Source: Betaproteobacteria bacterium (GTDB lineage: Bacteria; Pseudomonadota; Gammaproteobacteria; Burkholderiales; Rhodocyclaceae). From it: 64,000 nt of DNA. The stretch lies in NCBI GenBank assembly GCA_020621865.1, contig JAHRYW010000002.1:12778-76777 (forward strand), read 5' to 3'. Shown in pieces: positions 58,579 through 64,000 of this stretch. The notes beneath the pieces are model-generated. The model had not been told where the DNA came from. It searched no databases and saw nothing but the letters and a program-made list of their open reading frames with translations. Each line of letters opens with the position of its first letter. The first letter of the stretch is position 1. Both the position numbers and the translations under genes were made by a program.

Positions 58579-60806
58579 AAGCGGCTTTCGAAGGCGAGCA
58601 TGACCGTCGGACGCGAGTGCTCGACCTTGTCCTCGATACTGGTGACGGCCCCGGCGGTGTTGCGCTTGACCTTGTATTCGGCCTTGTCCACGCCCAGGAC
58701 GTTACGGGCGATCAGGCGGATTTCGGCCAGCGGGCTGAAGGCGCGGCCGAGGTAGAGGTCGAGGCCGGTGCGGGCGTTGAAGCGCTTGTCCTCGATTTCC
58801 GTGCCGTCGTCGTTCATCGCCATCGAACTGAAGCTCGGTGTGTAGTTGATCGAGAAGCCGGCGAACGTGGCAGTCGGGCGATGGCGATAGTCGAGGCCGA
58901 GGTTGGTGATGCGCGGTGGCATGTCCTTGACGTTGACCTTGCCGGCGGTCTGGGTCTGCACCAGGCCGCGCAGTTCGGCGTGGTTGCCGACGACGTTCAG
59001 GACGTGGCCGTGCTTTTCGTAGAGCGGGAAGCGCCAGTCGATTTCGACGCCCCAGAAATGCGCGTCACCGACGTTGTACGGCCGCTTGACCCAGTTGGTG
59101 CCTTCCCACTTGGTGCGGTCCTCGATGTAGTCGCTGACCTGGCGATCATAGAAGTTGATGCCGGCGATGCCGCGGTTGCCAGAGAACAGCTTTTCAAAGC
59201 CGAATTCGAAGCCCCTGGCACTTTCAGGGCGAAGGTCAGGATTGCCGGCGGTATCCGGGGTCGAGGAGTTGGTAGCGCTACCCGACACCGAGGTGACAAA
59301 GGGGTTGAGTTTGTCGAACTTGGGCAGCTTGAGCGTTTTGGCGAAACTGGCGCGCAGATTCAGGTCGTCCATCACGGCCCAGCGGTAATGGACCGAGGGA
59401 TTGGTCGCGCCAGTGGAGGCATCGGACTCGAAGCCGGTACCGTGAGCCTTGCGCTGGGTGTGCTCGTAACGGACGCCGGGGGTGATCCAGTGACGCTGGA
59501 ACAGGTTGATCTCGTCCTGGACATAGAAAATGGCCTTGTCCTCGGCGATGTTGTAGCTCTCCTTGGGCGAGGTCTTGACCGAATACCCGGTTTGCGCGCC
59601 GGCGGCGTTATAGGTCCATTCGTACTTGGGTTTGCTGGTGTCGAATTCGGCGAAGCGCATTTCGACGCCGCTGGAGACGCGGTGCATGCCAGCCAGCGGG
59701 ATCATCACGCCGGCCCCGACGTAATGGATGCGCTCGTCGATTTCCTCGTCCTCGGTCGCTACCTTGGAGCCTGTTCTCGCGCCAGAACTGTTGTAGGAGG
59801 TGGTCGTGTCCTTCTTGTCCTTGGTGGCCCGGGTCTGCTGGGCTGCCGCCTTGGCGTACCAGGTACCCCATGCGGTCACGCCATCGTAGCGCCCTCCCAG
59901 GCGGACGATCTGGTCATCCTTGTTTTCGTTGACGGCTTTGCGCTCGGTGACAAAGGTGTTGTTGTCCACCGTGCTGCGCTCTTTCTTGTCCTCGGTCCCC
60001 TTCGAGATGAACGGGTCGATGCTCAGGCGATCCTGGCCGAAGCGCCAGGTCAGCCGGGGTGTAAAGAGGAATTCGGTCTTGTCGACCGGTTTCGGCTTGT
60101 ATTCGTTGGCGATCTTGGTCACGGCGCCAGTCGTGGGGTTATAGGTCGTCGTTGTCTTGTCTTCGATGACATCCTCGGCGCCCTTGGTGTAGGACGCCGC
60201 CAGCAGCAGGTCGAAGTTGTCCCAGCGCTTGCTGGTCTGGGCGATCATGTCGCCGACATCGAGGCCGCCGTTGCGGCCCAGGCTGATGCGGGTGCGGGTG
60301 ATTTCGTCGATGCGCTGCTTCAGAACGATATTGACGATGCCGCCGACGTTGCCGGCGTCGTATTCGGCGCTCGGGTTGCGGATGATCTCGATGCGCTCGA
60401 TCATGTCGGCCGGCAGGCGGTCTACCTGCATCTGGCGATCCTTGGTCGCGCCCGGCACCGGCTCGCCGTTGATCAGAAACTGGGTGTAACCCTTGTCCAA
60501 GCCGCGCATGCGGACATCCTTGCTGACTCCGGCCGGGCCGGTGAAGGACATGCCAGGCAGACGCTTGAGCACGTCGCCGACCGAGACATCGCCGAAGCGC
60601 TCGACTTCCTCTTCGGAAATGACGATTTTCTGGACATAGCTGTCCTTGCGCTCGATCTGGGCTTCCCGCTGGTCGGTGACGAGTACCTGGGAAAGTGTCT
60701 TTTCCTCGCTGGCCTGGGCCGACATGGCCAATGGCAAGGTCAGTAGAGCCGTGGCAAGCCTGGACAGGCGCAAACCCGTCGGTTTGTGAACCGGCGACGC
60801 AATCAT
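58575..60806 (-). CDS. TonB-dependent receptor
   Basis: A 743-residue outer-membrane receptor. Signal peptide MIASPVHKPTGLRLSRLATALLTLPLAMSAQAS, TonB box LSQVLVTD, plug with GDVLKRLPGMSFTGPAGVSKDVRMRGLD, and barrel ending in Phe (AFESRF). AGGGGG before ATG 60806. It starts the operon. A Fur-like box lies about 120-140 bp upstream. Substrate probably iron-chelate. Confidence 0.93.
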   Translation of the reverse strand: MIASPVHKPTGLRLSRLATALLTLPLAMSAQASEEKTLSQVLVTDQREAQIERKDSYVQKIVISEEEVERFGDVSVGDVLKRLPGMSFTGPAGVSKDVRMRGLDKGYTQFLINGEPVPGATKDRQMQVDRLPADMIERIEIIRNPSAEYDAGNVGGIVNIVLKQRIDEITRTRISLGRNGGLDVGDMIAQTSKRWDNFDLLLAASYTKGAEDVIEDKTTTTYNPTTGAVTKIANEYKPKPVDKTEFLFTPRLTWRFGQDRLSIDPFISKGTEDKKERSTVDNNTFVTERKAVNENKDDQIVRLGGRYDGVTAWGTWYAKAAAQQTRATKDKKDTTTSYNSSGARTGSKVATEDEEIDERIHYVGAGVMIPLAGMHRVSSGVEMRFAEFDTSKPKYEWTYNAAGAQTGYSVKTSPKESYNIAEDKAIFYVQDEINLFQRHWITPGVRYEHTQRKAHGTGFESDASTGATNPSVHYRWAVMDDLNLRASFAKTLKLPKFDKLNPFVTSVSGSATNSSTPDTAGNPDLRPESARGFEFGFEKLFSGNRGIAGINFYDRQVSDYIEDRTKWEGTNWVKRPYNVGDAHFWGVEIDWRFPLYEKHGHVLNVVGNHAELRGLVQTQTAGKVNVKDMPPRITNLGLDYRHRPTATFAGFSINYTPSFSSMAMNDDGTEIEDKRFNARTGLDLYLGRAFSPLAEIRLIARNVLGVDKAEYKVKRNTAGAVTSIEDKVEHSRPTVMLAFESRF

Positions 60807-60922
60807 GGATAACCCCCTGAATTGATTTGCGTGGCTGGCTGGGCAGGCGATGAAACGGGCCGTGGCTGGCTGGGCGATTTATTGAATAGTCAGTCGTTGG
60901 CCCGAATTGTAACAAATTGTTT

Positions 60923-60947
60923 GCAAATAGCAACCATTCGCATTTGC
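60923..60947. promoter_or_regulatory. Fur-like box upstream of the TonB operon
   Basis: GCAAATAGCAACCATTCGCATTTGC is an imperfect 25-bp palindrome (8 of 12 base pairs), and the AATGCGAAT half (minus strand) is a good Fur half-site. It lies about 120-140 bp upstream of the ATG, within an AT-rich patch. Confidence 0.45.
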
Positions 60948-61005
60948 GTTTGCGGTGGTCACGGGCCGGCCCGTGACGAAAATGTACTTGGCGCGCCGAG
61001 CAGGA

Positions 61006-61067
61006 GAATTTCGATTTTGGCCGTTTTTTACGTTTTACGTAAAAAACCGGCCCGACCGTAGCATTTG
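61006..61067 (+). repeat. Dispersed repeat copy H, variant with extended hairpin
   Basis: The core spacing is 40 nt instead of 22: GGCCGTTTTTTACGT is followed by its inverted complement ACGTAAAAAACCGGCC, then CGACCGTAGCATTTG. The extra 18 nt makes a nearly perfect long hairpin. The TVAF frame meets a stop here. Confidence 0.8.
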
Positions 61068-61116
61068 GGTGGAGAGGCTTGGGTTGGAGGGTAGCCAAAG
61101 GCCGCCGGGCAGGGGC

Positions 61117-61614
61117 CTATTTCTTGAACGCCACGGCCAGCAGAAGGGAGAGAATGGCTGAGATCAGCTTGGCAATCAGGGACACAAGGCCCAGTACTCC
61201 GAGCGTCTTCGCGTCGACCAAAAACAGCGTTATGCCTTTCTCCCCGATGAACTGTGAGCCGTCGATCCAGGCGGCGGTCCAGGCGGCGATCAGTGTGCCA
61301 AGAAGCAGGCGCCCGGTTGGCGTGTTGAGGAGTTGCGATAGCAGGTAGGCCCAATACGTTGCCGGGGATGCAAGCCCGGCGGCAGTTTCGTTATATTTCA
61401 GACCAAGCTGGCCGGCCATCACCTGGATTTCATTGCCCGAGGCGCCTTGTCGCCGATTGGGATCGACCGCCAACACTTCCTCGCGCCTTGGCGCTCCGGT
61501 GACTGCGACCCGCAGGTATTTGGCCGAATCCAATACGGGATCAAGCGCTCGTTCAGCCAACGTGGCCGCCGACGTCGTCCCTTTGGCACGGACGGTGATC
61601 TTGACCTCAGCCAT
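61117..61614 (-). CDS. Unknown membrane-anchored protein
   Basis: A 165-residue protein with a soluble N-terminal half (MAEVKITVRAKGTTSAATLAERALDPVLDSAKYLRVAVTG) and hydrophobic stretches at about residues 98-114 and 130-162. The start overlaps the upstream gene by eight bases. I do not recognise the family. It may tether the partner to the inner membrane. Confidence 0.65.
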   Translation of the reverse strand: MAEVKITVRAKGTTSAATLAERALDPVLDSAKYLRVAVTGAPRREEVLAVDPNRRQGASGNEIQVMAGQLGLKYNETAAGLASPATYWAYLLSQLLNTPTGRLLLGTLIAAWTAAWIDGSQFIGEKGITLFLVDAKTLGVLGLVSLIAKLISAILSLLLAVAFKK

Positions 61615-62161
61615 AACGGTTCACCACGGCCGCCTGCATCGCCTGCTGCAGCATCGGGTGCATCTCATCCGACGGCAAGTTGAGCTTTGTGGCAATGGCT
61701 ATCGCCGCAGCCATCAGGGTTCGTGCCACGATGGCCTCCGGCTCGGCAAAGGCGCGCAGTGCGGCCGGCGCTTCGCGGTCGACCATCAGCTTCAACAGGT
61801 ACTCGATATCGCTATCGATCCAGGCCCATTGATCGTCGGCAATGTCGGTGATGAGATCTTCCAGCTTGCTAATTCCCGGCGCCAACTGCGCAAAGCCGGA
61901 CGGGCTTTTCGGCGATGCCTGACCGTCGTCCGGCGAATGCCTCGGCGGCGTATCCCCGCCCCGCAGGTGCCAGAGCGCGGCGACCGTCAGCAGGTTTGGA
62001 ACGCAGCAGCCGCAAATGAAGGCAGGGTCGTTGGCATTGCGCATGCCATGGGCCAGGCAGGCCAAAACACCGCATAGCTTGCAGGCGCCGACGGCGTCGC
62101 CTGGGCTTTGACCGTTGATGGTGTCGTAGCGCCGTTCGCAAAGGTAACAACTCGCGCCCAT
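61607..62161 (-). CDS. Unknown Cys-rich protein with double zinc-ribbon-like N-terminus
   Basis: A 184-residue protein. Cys pairs CYLC, CKLC, CLAHG and CGCC in the first 55 residues look like metal-binding ribbons. The remaining part is helical (ITDIADDQWAWIDSDIEYLLKLMVDREAPAAL). GGGAGAC precedes the ATG at 62161; the longer start of the track is unlikely. It is coupled to the downstream membrane gene. I do not recognise a function. Confidence 0.68.
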   Translation of the reverse strand: MGASCYLCERRYDTINGQSPGDAVGACKLCGVLACLAHGMRNANDPAFICGCCVPNLLTVAALWHLRGGDTPPRHSPDDGQASPKSPSGFAQLAPGISKLEDLITDIADDQWAWIDSDIEYLLKLMVDREAPAALRAFAEPEAIVARTLMAAAIAIATKLNLPSDEMHPMLQQAMQAAVVNRYG

Positions 62162-62269
62162 GGTCGTCTCCCGAGTGCATTGCAATGGGTGATTCAAGAC
62201 GTTTCTATGACTATGCCAAGCAATAGAAAGTTCGGATTGCAGAGGCTGATGATCAGCTTGGCAAAGGCG

Positions 62270-63370
62270 TTAGGGCAGTGCTGCCAGTTCTCCTTGGGGG
62301 GCGTCATCGGCCATTGCCAGCCGCTTTGCTGGCCGGTCGATCAGCCGATGGGCCAGTCCGGCACCCAGCCACATGCCGATCAGCGACAGCCAGGCGGTCA
62401 GCGCGAAAATGGCGGCGCCGGAGACGCCCGCGCCGACCGCGCAGCCGCCGGCCAGCATGCCGCCGAAGCCCATGCACACGGCCCCGGCCAGGTAGCGGCG
62501 CATGCTGTGGCCGTCCTTGAAGCCTTCCAGCCTCAGTTCGCGGCCGAGCAGGGCGGCGACGAAGGAGCCGAGGACGACGCCGGGGACCAGGCCGATATTG
62601 AAATTCCACGGCTGGCCGGGCGGCGACAGAACGAGCATCAGGATGTCGGCCGAGGGGCCGGTGAAGCTCAGGCTCTGCACCGGCACGATCTCAAAGGACT
62701 GCGTGCTGAACTGGTAGGTGGCCAGCCAGGCCAGTGCGACCGACAGGCCGACCCCGATGCCGCTCAGCCATTCCAGGTGGCGCAGGCGGCTGCGCAGCAC
62801 GAAGAGGATGCCGGCGACCAGCCAGATGGCGCCGAAGACGATGCCGCCGCCGTGGCCGAGGTGGGCGCTGGCCAGCAGGTCGCGCTGTTCACCGGCGATG
62901 GTCCACAGGCCGGACAGCCATTGGCGCAAGGGGGAGAGCACGCCGTTCAGCGAGGCCTGGGCGGTGACGGCGAAAATCAGCCCGGTGAGCAGGGCGCGCA
63001 GGTTGCCGTTGGCGGCCAGCACCAGCATCCGGGACGAACAGCCGCGCGCCAGGATCATGCCGATGCCGAACAGCAGGCCGCCGATCACGGCGCCGGAAAT
63101 GCTGCCGGTGCTGGCCAGTTGCCGGGCCTGCGAGACATCCAGCCAGCCGCCGCTGATGAACAATTGGGTGGCGATCACGGCGGTGGAAAAGGCGAGCAGC
63201 CAGATGGCCAGCTTGGCCGTGCCGTGCCGGCTCCAGAATTCGACAACGGCCGAGCGCAGGCAGAAGCGCGAGCGCTGGGCGAAAAAGCCGAACCCAATAC
63301 CGATCAGTAGCCCGGCCAGGCTGAGCGCGGTCTTGTCACCGAAGTAGTCGATCAGTTCGTTCACTGTCAT
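62270..63370 (-). CDS. YeeE/YedE family sulfur-compound transporter
   Basis: A 366-residue membrane protein with about nine to ten helices. The conserved Cys-containing motifs RSRFCLRSA, LARGCSSRM and GGMLAGGCAVGAGVSG are those used by TsuA-type YeeE proteins to pass thiosulfate. It fits the sulfur theme of the window. The start is the ATG at 63370. It lies 13 bp after the thioredoxin gene on the same strand, so the two are likely co-transcribed. Confidence 0.88.
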   Translation of the reverse strand: MTVNELIDYFGDKTALSLAGLLIGIGFGFFAQRSRFCLRSAVVEFWSRHGTAKLAIWLLAFSTAVIATQLFISGGWLDVSQARQLASTGSISGAVIGGLLFGIGMILARGCSSRMLVLAANGNLRALLTGLIFAVTAQASLNGVLSPLRQWLSGLWTIAGEQRDLLASAHLGHGGGIVFGAIWLVAGILFVLRSRLRHLEWLSGIGVGLSVALAWLATYQFSTQSFEIVPVQSLSFTGPSADILMLVLSPPGQPWNFNIGLVPGVVLGSFVAALLGRELRLEGFKDGHSMRRYLAGAVCMGFGGMLAGGCAVGAGVSGAAIFALTAWLSLIGMWLGAGLAHRLIDRPAKRLAMADDAPQGELAALP

Positions 63371-63383
63371 GGTGCGCTGCGGC

Positions 63384-63875
63384 CTATTTCGCCTTCACGG
63401 CGGCGATGGATTGCTCGATGGCCGTTTCCAGGTAGCTCGGGTAAAAGTCCGGCAGCCGGGCGCCGACGATGGATTCGGCCAGGCGCTGGCCGTTCGGGCC
63501 GTAGAAGGCGACGACCGGGACCAGCTTGATCTTCTCGCTGGCGGCAAAGCGGGCGTGGGTGGTCCGCTCGCCCCGAAAATCAAGCAGCGGCTGGTCGCTG
63601 TCCTGGTTGATCTGGCGGATCAGCAGCTTGTCGCGGTAGCGTGGTTGGCTGGCCAGCGGCTTCAGGTAGTCGCGCTTGACCGTCTCGCAATACTTGCAGT
63701 CGCGGCGGCTGTAGAGCACGACCAGTGGGCCGCCCAGCCGGGCGGCCTCGGCGGCCTCGGCGCGCAGGTCGGTAGCCGGCGGTTGGTCGTTCGCCGCTAG
63801 CGCCGGGCCGTTGGCTGCCAGCAGGTTGGCGGCCAGTGCCAGAACACCGCGCATGGTGTTGCCCCAATCGATCAT
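63384..63875 (-). CDS. Exported thioredoxin-fold protein
   Basis: A protein of 163 residues (or 156 from the ATG at 63854) with a signal peptide (MRGVLALAANLLAANGPALAAND) and a thioredoxin-like motif CKYC in LYSRRDCKYCETVKRDYLKPL. It resembles SoxW/DsbC-like proteins that keep sulfur-carrying Cys reduced in the periplasm. The ORF track starts at a TTG overlapping the previous stop by TTGA; the ATGs are more likely. Operon with the YeeE gene. Confidence 0.82.
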   Translation of the reverse strand: MIDWGNTMRGVLALAANLLAANGPALAANDQPPATDLRAEAAEAARLGGPLVVLYSRRDCKYCETVKRDYLKPLASQPRYRDKLLIRQINQDSDQPLLDFRGERTTHARFAASEKIKLVPVVAFYGPNGQRLAESIVGARLPDFYPSYLETAIEQSIAAVKAK

Positions 63876-63880
63876 CTGTC

Positions 63881-64000
63881 TCAAAAGCCCGCTGCCTCCG
63901 CTTCCAGGTAGGCGAGGCTGACGTACTTGCCGATGTTCGTCTCGAAACCTTTGGTGTCCCTGGCCCGGCTGGCCACGCGCGGGTCTTTCAGCACCTGCGC
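63881..64000 (-). CDS. C-terminal part of an unidentified gene, cut by the window end
   Basis: The last 39 codons on the minus strand (ending SRARDTKGFETNIGKYVSLAYLEAEAAGF) are open to the window end and stop with TGA at 63881-63883. It is coupled to the thioredoxin gene, probably the same operon. Too little is visible to name it. Confidence 0.6.
   Translation of the reverse strand, partial: AQVLKDPRVASRARDTKGFETNIGKYVSLAYLEAEAAGF

Larger units (their letters stand above)
60807..61116. other. 310-bp intergenic region upstream of the TonB operon
   Basis: It holds the Fur-like box and repeat copy H, and no gene I can support. The short ORFs of the track here only read through these elements. 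Confidence 0.6.

Noticed and set aside
56233-60746. Two long plus-strand ORFs over the TonB receptors
   Set aside because: Antisense to receptors with complete plug and barrel signatures; composition is shadow-like.
61019-61050. Hairpin read as an ordinary intrinsic terminator
   Set aside because: The T-run is inside the stem, not after it, and the flanking sequence is that of the dispersed repeat.

Overview
The window is a high-GC bacterial chromosome segment, about 60 percent GC or more through most of it. Housekeeping genes, two tRNA genes, a cytochrome-c nitric oxide reductase cluster and a complete Sox cluster point to a betaproteobacterium of the Rhodocyclaceae. Dechloromonas is my best guess, because I recall the same soxF-R-C-D-Y-Z-A-X-B order from Dechloromonas aromatica. 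No database search was run.

Layout. 0.1-9.5 kb: aminopropyltransferase-like gene, tRNA-Arg(CCU), uup, two HDOD signalling genes, an MBL hydrolase, an AlkA-like glycosylase, accA-tilS, dapA. 9.5-19.3 kb: bamC, a small Ala/Pro lipoprotein, rlmD, a BI-1 family membrane protein, tRNA-Ser(UGA), a TPR-methyltransferase fusion, a patatin, queD, a radical SAM gene, an HTH regulator and a CBS-domain gene. 19.4-27.5 kb: denitrification, with a Dnr-like regulator, norD, a polyferredoxin and a membrane protein, norQ, norF, norE, a DUF302 gene, then norB and norC. 27.6-31.7 kb: a NYN-domain protein, an unknown gene, panD, panC, panB. 31.9-41.2 kb: sulfur oxidation, with soxF and a cytochrome diverging from soxR-C-D-Y-Z-A-X-B and a periplasmic rhodanese. 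41.5-43.2 kb: a lower-GC insert with an OLD-like ATPase/TOPRIM protein. 43.2-50.8 kb: panE, nitroreductase, pirin, isochorismatase-like hydrolase, glycine-zipper protein, blc-DUF2256-FeS cryptochrome, and an SDR without its catalytic Tyr. 50.9-54.5 kb: an AraC regulator with a divergent porin/esterase pair. 54.5-60.8 kb: a compact four-gene TonB/PepSY/flavoreductase operon with a Fur-like box. 61-64 kb: two unknown overlapping genes, then a YeeE sulfur transporter, a thioredoxin and a truncated gene.

How it fits together. The Nor and Sox blocks suit a facultative denitrifier that oxidises thiosulfate. SoxXA, SoxYZ, SoxB and SoxCD pass electrons from sulfur to cytochromes, and NorCB removes nitric oxide under control of the Dnr-like regulator. 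Two nor promoters share the same FNR/Dnr-like half-site pattern. panB, panC, panD and panE together give most of the pantothenate pathway.

The most unusual signal is a roughly 43-bp dispersed repeat present eight times. Its core has GGCC, a T-run, then GACCGTAGCATTT. Five copies are intergenic. Three lie inside genes, all read in the same frame: they encode the signal peptides of SoxD and SoxX and the N-terminus of the AlkA-like glycosylase. Every copy with the standard 22-nt core spacing is open in that frame and encodes a hydrophobic F-x-x-TVAF peptide, so the repeat looks like a mobile or recruited signal-peptide-like cassette.
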